This document shows positions 51,497 through 59,397 of a stretch of DNA of 64,000 nt, one piece after another. Every line of letters starts with the position of its first letter. Position 1 is the first letter of the stretch. Origin of the DNA: Variovorax sp. PBL-E5 (lineage in GTDB: Bacteria; Pseudomonadota; Gammaproteobacteria; Burkholderiales; Burkholderiaceae_C); the NCBI RefSeq assembly GCF_901827185.1, contig NZ_LR594671.1, forward strand, positions 1,922,001 through 1,986,000, written 5' to 3'. The notes under the pieces were generated by a model that saw nothing but the letters and a program-made list of their open reading frames with translations, was not told where the DNA came from and ran no database searches. Both the position numbers and the translations under genes were made by a program.

Positions 51497-51958
51497 ATGA
51501 AAAAGATTCTGACTCTGATGCTCGCCGTCGCCGCGCTGGGTTCTGCCAACGCGCAGCCCAGTGTCGGTGTGTCGATCGGCATCAACCAGCCGGGCGTCTA
51601 CGGCCGCATCAACATTGGTGATCTTCCGAGACCCGCTTTGATTCTTCCCCAACCGGTGATCATTGCCCCCGCGCCAGTGCAGCGCCCGCCGATCTATCTC
51701 TACGTGCCAGCAGCGCATCAGCAGAATTGGCGCCGTTACTGCGGGCGCTACAACGCTTGCGGCCAGCCGGTGTATTTCGTACAGGAATCCTGGGTTCGCC
51801 AGCGCTACGAGGCAGAGCATCCTGGCTGGGGGCGCGGCCGGCATCGTGGCTGGGAGGACCACGGTCACCGTGACCACGATCGTGGCTGGGACCACGAGCA
51901 CGATCGTGGCCATGGCCATGATCGCGGCCCTGGACATGGTCGCGGGCACAACCATTGA
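51497..51958 (+). CDS. Small exported protein with His/Arg/Gly-rich tail
   Basis: A 153-residue protein with a signal peptide (KKILTLMLAVAALGSANA, cleavage near residue 19). The mature part has a Pro-rich segment, a YVPAAHQQNWRRYCGRYNACG region with two cysteines, and VYFVQESWVRQRYEAEHP. The last 45 residues are almost entirely His, Asp, Gly, Arg and Trp with many D-H, H-D and H-G-H elements, a composition that commonly binds Ni2+, Co2+, Cu2+ or Zn2+. The N-terminal part resembles small secreted proteins of betaproteobacteria without known function. It starts 67 bases after the DUF5666 gene. Confidence 0.8.
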   Translation: MKKILTLMLAVAALGSANAQPSVGVSIGINQPGVYGRINIGDLPRPALILPQPVIIAPAPVQRPPIYLYVPAAHQQNWRRYCGRYNACGQPVYFVQESWVRQRYEAEHPGWGRGRHRGWEDHGHRDHDRGWDHEHDRGHGHDRGPGHGRGHNH

Positions 51959-52632
51959 CGCGAGGGCGAGCGTGTTTTCATCTGCGTCAGATTCGGAGCG
52001 CCACGCATTTCAATCTCGCTATGCGCAAGGCAGATTCCTCCAAAGCACCGACGGTCCACCCTAGCTTCTGAAGTCGCCGCTCGTCTTGACGCGCATGCCA
52101 GCGCGACGGGAGGCCGAGGCCTTGCGCCACGCAAGCCATCCCACTTGCGTCCCCGGCAGCGATGCTCCCTTGCGGCCGCTATGTCGCCCTGGATTTCGAT
52201 GAGGCGCGGTGCGTCCGAACCCATGACGAATCGCCGTGCACGAATTCGAGTTGTCGTCTTACAAGTGCATGCCGCACCATGTACGAAAACAGCATTACAA
52301 AATGGAAGTTTTTCACATTTCCAGAATTCGTTCATGAACGCGCAACAGAGGTTATTGGAGCAGCCATTGAACCCGGATCGACGCTTGTTTCAAACGTCGC
52401 GACGGGCGCTGTTCGGATGCGCTGCGCCGTCGACCGATCCATTTCGACGACAACCGTCCGAATGAGTTCGGCAACAAGCTGCGCATGCCGATGTTTGCCG
52501 TGGTCTTCGCCGCGCATTCGAGCAATGCAGTGCGAGTCGCTGATTCATAACACCATGACGCTATTCCAATGCCACCGACCACCTTTGTTGCCGAAGACAG
52601 CGAGATCATTTCTTCTTTCGGAAGGATGACGC
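51959..52632. other. 674-base region without a convincing gene
   Basis: The only long non-coding stretch in the window. Its composition is less GC-rich than its surroundings, and several short frames in it have no recognisable protein and no ribosome site. A short frame at its end looks like the start of a response regulator (see 52569-52646). The stretch may be a decayed gene or the site of a lost element. Promoters for the downstream lipoprotein genes should be in its 3' part. Confidence 0.5.
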
Positions 52633-52646
52633 ATGCGAATTGCTGA
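52569..52646 (+). pseudogene. Possible response-regulator N-terminal relic
   Basis: A 25-codon frame encodes MPPTTFVAEDSEII and stops soon after. The T-T-F-V-x-E-D-S segment is the usual first strand of a receiver domain with its acidic pair. Nothing receiver-like follows in any frame. It overlaps the start of the HEXXH lipoprotein gene. Very short, so chance is possible. Confidence 0.25.
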
Positions 52647-54223
52647 GTGGGTGAAGAAGGCAGCGATATCGGTGGCGGTTGTGCTCGGCGCCTGCGGCGG
52701 TGGGGAGGGGGCGGGGCGGCGGCTTCCCGGTGGTCGAACTCCCCGCAGCCGGTTCGCCGAGCACTGCATCTGTCAACCTGAGCGGCACTGCGAGCTACGA
52801 CGCGGTCCCGAACCCGGCAGGTGCATTGGTCTACTCGGCGAGTGCGTCCAGGCCCGTTCGCGGCGCGGTCGTCGAGATCGTCAACGGCGCGTCGGTCATC
52901 GCCACCACGACCACAGACGCCAACGGCGCGTACTCGGTGACAGTGCCTTCAGGCACATCCATTGCCGTCAGAGTCAAGGCGCAGTTGCTGCAGGTCGGCA
53001 GCGGCCCTGCGTGGGATGTGAGTGTGCGCGACAACACGCAGTCGGATGCCATCTACAGCATGGAGACACCCGTGTTCTCGTCCGGCACCGCTGCAATCGT
53101 GCGCGACGTCCATGCGCCTTCCGGCTGGGACGGCACAGCTTACAGCGCGACCCGGGTGGCGGCGCCGTTCTCGATTCTCGACACGGTCTACACCACGCAG
53201 GCCAAAGTCCTGTCGGTGGCGCCCATGGCCATCTTTCCGCCGCTGCGGCTGTTCTGGAGCGTCAACAACCTGCCGGCCAGCGGCGACCCCTCGCTCGGTC
53301 AGATCGGCTCGACCTTCTTCACCGCGGGCGACCCCAGCGGCCGCGCGATCTACGTCCTCGGCAAAGCCGACGTGGACACCGACGAATACGACGCCTCGGT
53401 CATTGCGCACGAATGGGGCCACTACTACCAATCGGTCTTCAGCCGTGACGACTCGCCCGGCGGCAGCCATTCCCTGACCGACCGCCTGGATCGGCGCGTC
53501 GCATTCTCCGAAGGCTGGGGCAACGCATGGTCCGGCATTTCGCTGGAACGCAGCAACTACACCGACTCCGCCGGACCGGGTCAGGTCCAGGGCGCCAATC
53601 TCGATCTCACAGCCGGCGTGACATCGAACCCGGGCTGGTTTCGCGAGGCCTCGATCCACTCGATCCTGTGGAGGCTGAACAGCCAGATCGGCTTCAAGCC
53701 GATTCACGACACGCTCACGGGCCCCTTCAAGAGCGGGGTCGCGCTGACGTCCATCCATTCCTTCACCGCGGCCTTCGATGCCGCTGCCCCGGGCAGTGCG
53801 TCGGCCTTGGCGAGCCTGCTCGTCGGCCAGAGCATCAGCGCGGCCACGAGCGATCCCTTCGGCAACGCCGAAACGAACAATGGCGGCATCGCGCTCGCAC
53901 TGCCCATGTACCGGCAAGCGACTGTCGGCGGCAACACGACTGCCTGCGTGTCCAACCTGGCCGGTGCAGGCAACAAGCTCGGCAACTTCGCCTACCTGCG
54001 CTTCAACCTGCCGGCCGCGGCCAACCACATGATCACGGTCGCCGGGCCTTTGGCCTCCGACCCGGATGTCACCGTCTACAGCGGACACCCGATCGCCCAA
54101 AGCGAGGGCCCCGGCCCGACCGAGAGCGCGCTGGTCAACCTGCCTGCCGGTACCAGCGTGCTGGCGATCAACGATTTCAACAATGCCTCGGCGAACACCT
54201 GCTTCACCGTCACCATCCAATGA
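52633..54223 (+). CDS. Exported HEXXH metallopeptidase-like lipoprotein, with a frameshift near 52700-52722
   Basis: Translation from the ATG at 52633, eight bases after GGAAGG, gives a lipoprotein signal peptide (VKKAAISVAVVLGAC, lipobox LGAC). The remaining 500 residues lie in another frame, beginning about 52721 (GGGFPVVELPAAG). The switch occurs in a G-rich tract and needs a one-base loss (or two-base gain) to join. The body has a carboxypeptidase-regulatory-like beta domain (ASRPVRGAVVEIVNG, TTDANGAYSVTVPSG), a zinc-type HEWGHYY motif (53408 onward) with a SEGWGNAW segment, and a C-terminal prepeptidase-like beta domain. Either a real frameshift, phase variation or a sequencing error. 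A TTG start at 52679 gives no signal peptide. Confidence 0.72.
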
Positions 54224-54234
54224 GGAGCAGATCC

Positions 54235-54744
54235 ATGAACAGAACTGGCAATCTGGGCGCGCCGTTCATGCTGCTTGCGCTCGTGCTCTGCGCGCCATTG
54301 CAGGCCTGCGCCGACGGCAGAAACAGGAGCGCTGCCGGCATGACAACGGCGCCGAGCAAGGTGAACGGTTCGGGTGTCACCGTCCAGTACCGGGTCGATC
54401 CGCTGCCGCAGGCGGGCCAGGCGACCTCGATCGTGCTGAGCTTCGACGGCATCACCGATCCCGCAGGCGCGACGGTCCAGTTGCGCAGCGACGCCGGGCT
54501 CAAGCTCGGCGCCGCCGCGACAACGCGCACGCTGCCGGCCGGCGAAGTCTCGAACTGGACCGTCGAGGTCGTGCCTGCGGCCCAGGGCATCGGCTATCTC
54601 CATGTGTTCACGACGCAGAACGGCACGACCAGTTCGATCTCGATTCCCGTGCAGGTGGGCAAGGCGCCCTCCAGCATGCCGTCGATGGGCGAATTGAAGG
54701 CCGGGCCGGGCACCGAGAAGATCCTCTCGATGCCCGTGAAGTAG
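54235..54744 (+). CDS. Small lipoprotein of unknown function
   Basis: A 169-residue protein with signal peptide MLLALVLCAPLQAC, a lipobox-like LQAC at about residue 25. The mature part has a beta-sandwich composition: VTVQYRVDPLPQAGQATSIVLSF, then GATVQLRSDAGLKLGAAATT and VEVVPAAQGIGYLHVFTT. It could be a small Ig-like domain. It starts 11 bases after the metallopeptidase-like gene with a GAGGAG site, so the two are probably cotranscribed and may act together. Confidence 0.8.
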   Translation: MNRTGNLGAPFMLLALVLCAPLQACADGRNRSAAGMTTAPSKVNGSGVTVQYRVDPLPQAGQATSIVLSFDGITDPAGATVQLRSDAGLKLGAAATTRTLPAGEVSNWTVEVVPAAQGIGYLHVFTTQNGTTSSISIPVQVGKAPSSMPSMGELKAGPGTEKILSMPVK

Positions 54745-54862
54745 CGACGTTGACCGATGGTTGGCAACAGCCTGGCGGAGGTCGCCTTGCCGTCCCATTT
54801 CCCATGTTGTCCCGTGCCAACGACCATCAGGCCGTTGCGCTCATTGTCCATTGGAGCGTTCG

Positions 54863-55582
54863 ATGTTCAGACCCGAATCAGATAGTGCCGATGATCCGCA
54901 GCGACGATCGCTCTGGCAGGCCACGGATGGCAGCACCGCACCGGAAGCTCTCGCACGATCTCTCACGCGCTCGCAGAAACGCCTCAAGCGCTGTGTCGAC
55001 ATCGTCGGGGCGGCTGCGCTCCTGATCGTGCTCAGTCCGGTGTACCTTGCCTTGTGCGTGGCCGTGCAGGTGAGCATGGGCCGCCCCGTGCATTTCTGGC
55101 ACAACCGGGTCGGCGAGGGCGGCAAGCGCTTCCGGTTCTACAAGTTCAGGTCGATGCTGCGCAACTCTGAAGGGGTGCTCGAGGAATACCTGAGCCGCAA
55201 CGACATGGCCCGCACGCAGTGGGACACTTTCCAGAAGCTGGAAGCGGACCCCCGCATCACGTTCCTGGGGCGGCTCATCCGCAAGTCGAGTCTCGACGAA
55301 CTGCCCCAGCTCTGGAACGTGCTGAAAGGTGACATGAGCCTGGTCGGTCCCCGGCCTTGCATGGAGCGCCAGCGAAGCCTGTACGGGCAGCACTGGGGCC
55401 ACTACTGTTCGGTCAAACCGGGCATCACCGGTCTGTGGCAGGTGAGCGGGCGCAATCGGCTCTCGTACGCACAACGCGTCGCGCTGGACGTCGAATACGT
55501 TCGTCGATGGTCGCTCTGGCTCGACATCAGGATCCTTTTGAGGACGGTCAGAGCCGTGGCCTTCGGCGAAGGGTCGGGTTGA
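54863..55582 (+). CDS. Initiating sugar transferase (polyprenyl-phosphate hexose-1-phosphate transferase)
   Basis: A 239-residue monotopic phosphoglycosyl transferase. A single re-entrant membrane helix (DIVGAAALLIVLSPVYLALCVAV), the catalytic domain with FWHNRVGEGGKRFRFYKFRSM, RITFLGRLIRKSSLDELPQLWNVLKGDMSLVGPRP, in which DE of SLDELPQ is the catalytic dyad, and KPGITGLWQVSGR are diagnostic. It transfers a sugar phosphate from UDP-sugar to undecaprenyl phosphate, starting a surface polysaccharide. It lacks the N-terminal helices of WbaP-type enzymes. No other polysaccharide genes are nearby, so it is an orphan here, beside exported proteins. Confidence 0.93.
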   Translation: MFRPESDSADDPQRRSLWQATDGSTAPEALARSLTRSQKRLKRCVDIVGAAALLIVLSPVYLALCVAVQVSMGRPVHFWHNRVGEGGKRFRFYKFRSMLRNSEGVLEEYLSRNDMARTQWDTFQKLEADPRITFLGRLIRKSSLDELPQLWNVLKGDMSLVGPRPCMERQRSLYGQHWGHYCSVKPGITGLWQVSGRNRLSYAQRVALDVEYVRRWSLWLDIRILLRTVRAVAFGEGSG

Positions 55583-55681
55583 CCTTCAACGACGGCCTCC
55601 ATTGCGCGCGCAGCACCCGGGCATCGATCGTGCGAAACGACCTATCTCAATGCACGGCAGGTCGAATCCGCGGGACAGGCG

Positions 55682-56665
55682 CTACGGCGTCCGGACCTCG
55701 ACGGTGACGTGCGACAACGAGCGGAATCTGCCTAGCTTGGCCCGATAGAAATCGCACCCGCGCGGCGCAGCGGTCACGACCGAGACGATCGCGCCGAGGT
55801 GACCGGGGCCAAGACGCCAAAGGTGCAGGTCGACCAGCCGATCACCGTCGGCTTCAATGGCCTTGCGAACATCCTCGCTCATCTCCCGATCGACGTTCAT
55901 GTCCAGCAGGATCGCGCCGGTGTCGCGGATCAGCCCGTACGACCAGTTGGCGATCACGAGCGCGCCGACGATGCCTACCGCCGGATCCATCCAGAGCCAG
56001 CCGAAGAGTCGCGCAGCGATCAATCCCAGGATCACCAGCACCGAGACAGCGGCGTCGGCCATGACGTGGACCAGGGCGGCCCGGAAGTTGTTGTCCTGGT
56101 GCGTCTTTGCGCCGACGCTGAGATGCTCATGCTCATGCTCATGCTCATGCTCATGCTCATGCTCATGCTCAGCGTGCGAGTGGCCATGCCCGTGATGATC
56201 CCCGCCGCTGCTCAGCAGCCATGCACTGGCCAGGTTGACGAGAAGGCCGAGGACCGCAATCGGAATGGCCTGGTTGAAATCGATACCGACAGGCGTCAGC
56301 AAGCGGCTCACGGCCTCATAGCCGATGAGCAGAGCGATCACGGCCAGCACGATGGCGCTGGTGAAGCCCGCGAGATCCCCGAGCTTTCCGGTGCCGAAGG
56401 TGAAGCGCGCGTCGGTCGCATGGCGCCGGGCGTAGGTGTACGCCACCGCCGCAATCAACAACGCGCCGGCATGCGTGGACATGTGCAGGCCGTCGGCCAC
56501 CAGGGCCACGGAGCCGAACAGCATGCCGCCGACGATCTCGGTCACCATCATGACGCCGCACAGCCCGATCACGATCCATGTCTTGCGTTCGCTGCGCTCG
56601 TGCCGGGCGCCGAGGAAGACATGGCTGTGTGCCGCATTCTTCGAGGTCATATTCGCCTCACTCAT
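55682..56665 (-). CDS. dmeF: Cation diffusion facilitator, Ni2+/Co2+ efflux (DmeF-type)
   Basis: A 327-residue CDF transporter with six predicted helices. Motifs include VALVADGLHMSTHAGALLIAAVA (helix II with the D/H metal site), a long His-rich cytoplasmic loop (DHHGHGHSHAEHEH then eight Glu-His pairs), and HVMADAAVSVLVILGL (helix V). The C-terminal domain is a ferredoxin-like metal domain. The His-rich loop and the adjacent RcnR-type regulator point to Ni2+ and Co2+ efflux. The ATG overlaps the regulator stop (ATGA), so they form one operon. Confidence 0.92.
   Translation of the reverse strand: MSEANMTSKNAAHSHVFLGARHERSERKTWIVIGLCGVMMVTEIVGGMLFGSVALVADGLHMSTHAGALLIAAVAYTYARRHATDARFTFGTGKLGDLAGFTSAIVLAVIALLIGYEAVSRLLTPVGIDFNQAIPIAVLGLLVNLASAWLLSSGGDHHGHGHSHAEHEHEHEHEHEHEHEHLSVGAKTHQDNNFRAALVHVMADAAVSVLVILGLIAARLFGWLWMDPAVGIVGALVIANWSYGLIRDTGAILLDMNVDREMSEDVRKAIEADGDRLVDLHLWRLGPGHLGAIVSVVTAAPRGCDFYRAKLGRFRSLSHVTVEVRTP
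56123..56170. repeat. Hexanucleotide microsatellite (ATGCTC)8
   Basis: Eight exact consecutive ATGCTC units. On the minus strand they encode eight Glu-His pairs in the cytoplasmic loop of the CDF transporter, so gain or loss of a unit changes the loop length without shifting the frame. Confidence 0.92.
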
Positions 56666-56940
56666 TTGAAGTAGCTGTGGACGAGATCGACGAGCTGGTC
56701 GGCGGCATCGCGATCGAGTGCGCCGCGGTGCTTGACCGGATCGACCAGGTGGGTTCGGATGTGGTCTTCGACAACCTCGGCCAGCAAACCGTTCATTGCC
56801 CCGCGGCTGGCGGCGATCAGGTGCATGACCTGGGCGCAGCCCACTCCGCCTTGCAGCCCGCGCTCGATGGCATCGACTTGACCGCGGATGCGGCGCACCC
56901 GGTTCAGAAGCTTCTGCTTCTCGTGGATGGTGTGGCTCAT
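56662..56940 (-). CDS. dmeR: Ni2+/Co2+-responsive repressor (RcnR/DmeR type, CsoR-RcnR family)
   Basis: A 92-residue helical repressor. Counting from the start, His3, Cys35, His60 and His64 are present at exactly the positions that ligate Ni2+ and Co2+ in E. coli RcnR, which separates it from CsoR (copper) and FrmR (formaldehyde) relatives. The fold-specific RVRRIRGQVDAIERGLQ helix is intact. It is first in an operon with dmeF. A G-tract dyad 10 bases upstream of its ATG is a good operator. Binding of metal should release the repressor and turn on efflux. Confidence 0.93.
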   Translation of the reverse strand: MSHTIHEKQKLLNRVRRIRGQVDAIERGLQGGVGCAQVMHLIAASRGAMNGLLAEVVEDHIRTHLVDPVKHRGALDRDAADQLVDLVHSYFK

Positions 56941-56949
56941 GGTTGTTCA

Positions 56950-56973
56950 GATAGGGTAGGGGGGTATCCTATA
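56950..56973. promoter_or_regulatory. RcnR/DmeR-type operator
   Basis: ATAGGGTA and TATCCTAT (7 of 8 matching bases as inverted repeat) flank a run of six G (56959-56964). A G/C tract inside an AT-flanked dyad is the form of RcnR and DmeR operators. The site starts 10 bases before the dmeR ATG on the minus strand, where it would cover the promoter or leader. Confidence 0.7.
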
Positions 56974-57000
56974 AGAATCGGATGCGGGCGTCCAGCCGGG

Positions 57001-57741
57001 AACGGGCCGATCCATCCGCGCCATCCCTATGTCGGCGACCTGGTGTTCACGGCCTTCTCGGGCTCGCACCAGGATGCGATCAAGAAGGGCTTCGCGGCGC
57101 AGGCCGAGGACGGCCCGTGGCAGGTGCCCTACCTGCCCATCGATCCGAAGGACCTGGGCCGCACCTACGACAGCATCGTGCGCGTCAACAGCCAGTCGGG
57201 CAAGGGCGGGATCGCGTTCCTGCTCGAACGCGACCACGGCGTGGTGATGCCGCGCCGCATGCAGGTCGAGTTCAGCGCCATCGTGCAGAAAGTGGCCGAT
57301 GCGAGCGAAGCGGAGGTGAGCGGATCCATGCTGTGGGCGCTGTTCGAGCAGACCTACCTGGCGCCGGCCGTCGATCCCGAGGGTTCGCTGGTTTATCGAG
57401 GCCATCGGCTCTTCGACGATCCGGCCGGGCAGGGGATCGAGCTCGATCTCGTGATCGACGCCCGGCCTTGCCGCGTTCGCGGTGTCGGCACGGGCCCGCT
57501 CGAAGCGACGGTCCATGCGCTGGGCACGACGCTGCGGGTCGACAGTTTCGAGGAGCGCAGCCTGGGCCAGGGCGCCGAGGCCAGCGCGCTGGCGATCGTG
57601 GAGATGGCGATGCGCGGCGTCAACGGCACGCGATTCGGCGTCGGCCGCAACGTCAACACGCTGACGGCCTCGGTCCAGGCCGTGATCAGCGCCGTGGCGC
57701 GGCTGAAGGCAGCGTCGAGCGGTACAGCAGCCGTGCGATGA
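57001..57741 (+). pseudogene. leuA: 5'-truncated 2-isopropylmalate synthase (leuA) relic
   Basis: The frame from about 57001 encodes the C-terminal half of a class II LeuA: IHPRHPYVGDLVFTAFSGSH, QDAIKKGFAAQ, YLPIDPKDLGRTYDSIVRVN, SQSGKGGIAFLLE, then the regulatory domain to a natural-looking end and stop. The N-terminal TIM barrel (about 320 residues) with the catalytic metal site is missing. There is no start codon or ribosome site for this frame, and upstream bases belong to the dmeR operator region. It is a decayed fragment, not a working enzyme, and a complete leuA should exist elsewhere. Confidence 0.88.
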
Positions 57742-57751
57742 GTCAGGGTTG

Positions 57752-57803
57752 GCGTCTCTCTGTCCGTCACGCCAGGAGACGCGGGTTCGAGTCCCGCCCA
57801 CCA
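57752..57803 (+). other. tRNA-like fragment downstream of the leuA relic
   Basis: GCGTCTC (57752-57758) pairs with GAGACGC (57776-57782). Directly after is a classical T arm, GCGGG-TTCGAGT-CCCGC (57781-57797), followed by CCACCA (57798-57803). The T arm and CCA are exact, but the acceptor 3' strand is too short and no D or anticodon arms are seen, so it is not a working tRNA. It may be a scar from insertion at a tRNA or tmRNA 3' end. Confidence 0.5.
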
Positions 57804-57893
57804 GGTCGAGCAAGGTCCGGGATTCCCGAGCTGCCCTCGATCGAGTCTCTCAGGCTCCTCTACGTGGGCGGCTTCTCGGCTTGATCCGCAAGC

Positions 57894-59396
57894 TCATGGC
57901 CGCCTGTCGACGCTCGCGGGCAGGCGACGCCATGGGAAGTCCGCGGGATCGGCTGCGACGGGACCCGGCGCTCGCGCGACCAGGATGTCTTGAGCGATCG
58001 GCGTGAAGTCGGCGCGGAAATGCACCGAACTCTTGACGACCAGGATCCTCATCGATTCGGGCTCGACGCCGGCGAAGCGGAACAATTCGCGATCCATCAT
58101 CTGGCACTTGCCGCTGACGACCACCACCTGCACGCCGTCGATGGCAAGGCATGCGCTGGGGCCGAGACAGACCGGCGTGCCGCCGAGCACCGGGCCGGCT
58201 CCGACGACGCGGCCGTCGCTCAGCGCCAGCACGGTGAACTCGCCTTGCACCGGCGCATCGCTGAATGCACCGCCCCAGGTCGGTTCGCTGCGGCCCAGGC
58301 TCAGGTGCAGGCGCGCGCCGACGCCCGCCGCATGCGCGGCGCGCGCGGCGTCGGGGTCGTACATCAGGCCGAGCGCCACCTGGTGCGGATGAAGGCGTCC
58401 GGCCCCCGCGGCAAGCAGGGCGTGCAGCAGCCCGGTCGTGTTGCTGTTGCCGCCGGCACCCGGGTTGTCCTGCGTGTCGGCGATCACGACCGGCCGTCGG
58501 GCTCCTTCGGCCAGTGCGAGCGCACGCGCCACGGCCTCGGCCGGCGCCAGCAGGTCGAGACGCCACTGCGACCGGGCCGTGACGGCGCACTCGTGGAGCG
58601 CCTGCGCGGCCGCTTCGGCCTGATCGCCGTAGCCCCAGACGACCGGCCCGCAATGTTCGATGTCGGCGGCCGGAAAGCCCATGGCGAAGCTCAGCAGGGT
58701 GCCTCGTGCGCCGTCCAGCTCGAGCAGTTGGCGGTAGACCGAAGCGGCAGGCTCCGTCATGGTGGACTGCACATTGAGCGACAGCAAAAAGGGGATTCGG
58801 CGTGCATGCATCGGTTCGCGCGTGCCGCGCGCGATGCGTCGCTGCAAAGCCTGGGCAGCGAGACGGCCTGTAGCGGCCATGTCGGTATGAGGATAGGTCC
58901 GGTAGGCGACCATGGCATCGGCGAGCTCGAGCATGCGCGGGCTGACGTTGGCGTGCAGGTCGAGTGTCGTGACGATCGGTCGATCGGGTCCGATCAATGC
59001 CCGCAGCCGAGCCAGCAACTCGCCCTCGGCATCCTCGAAACGCTCGGTCACCGCAGCGCCGTGCAAGTCGAGGAACACGGCATCGAGCTGGCCGCGTGCC
59101 AGCGCGTCGCGGGCGTCTTCCAGCAACTCGCCGGCGATGCGTTCGAACGCATCGTCCGTCACGTGGGCCGACGGCGTGGCGCCGGCCCACACGGAGGGCA
59201 CGACCTGCCAGCCCGCCTCGCGCGCCGCTGCCATGAAGCCGCCGATGCCGAAGTTCAGGGGGGCCATGCGCGCCTGCATCTCGGCGCCGCGCGCATAGGC
59301 CGGAAATCCGTCGCCTCGGTTGAAGGCCGGCCAATCCGCCCGGCTGGGTGCAAATGTGTTCGTTTCGTGCTGGAAGCCGGCGATCAGGACATGCAT
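57894..59396 (-). CDS. MlrC family metallopeptidase (microcystinase C-like)
   Basis: A 500-residue protein of the M81 group. AGFQHETNTFAP at the N-terminus is the family hallmark, with further motifs DLHGAAVTE, TLDLHANVSP, YRTYPHTDM and DTQDNPGAGGNSNTTG that supply zinc ligands and substrate contacts. MlrC cleaves linear microcystin fragments, but most members act on unknown small peptides or cyclic amides. It starts one base after the stop of the peptide-binding-protein gene, so the two are cotranscribed: uptake of a peptide-like compound then hydrolysis. Confidence 0.92.
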   Translation of the reverse strand: MHVLIAGFQHETNTFAPSRADWPAFNRGDGFPAYARGAEMQARMAPLNFGIGGFMAAAREAGWQVVPSVWAGATPSAHVTDDAFERIAGELLEDARDALARGQLDAVFLDLHGAAVTERFEDAEGELLARLRALIGPDRPIVTTLDLHANVSPRMLELADAMVAYRTYPHTDMAATGRLAAQALQRRIARGTREPMHARRIPFLLSLNVQSTMTEPAASVYRQLLELDGARGTLLSFAMGFPAADIEHCGPVVWGYGDQAEAAAQALHECAVTARSQWRLDLLAPAEAVARALALAEGARRPVVIADTQDNPGAGGNSNTTGLLHALLAAGAGRLHPHQVALGLMYDPDAARAAHAAGVGARLHLSLGRSEPTWGGAFSDAPVQGEFTVLALSDGRVVGAGPVLGGTPVCLGPSACLAIDGVQVVVVSGKCQMMDRELFRFAGVEPESMRILVVKSSVHFRADFTPIAQDILVARAPGPVAADPADFPWRRLPASVDRRP

Positions 59397-59397
59397 G

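Noticed and set aside
52162..52629. 155-codon frame in the gap before the lipoprotein
   Set aside because: No ribosome site, no protein family, Cys/Ser/Arg-rich composition as expected by chance.
56123..56170. Short tandem repeat considered as a CRISPR remnant
   Set aside because: Units are six bases without spacers and encode Glu-His pairs in a transporter; no cas genes are near.
57752..57803. Functional tRNA gene
   Set aside because: The T arm is good but acceptor pairing, D arm and anticodon arm are missing, so only a fragment is reported.
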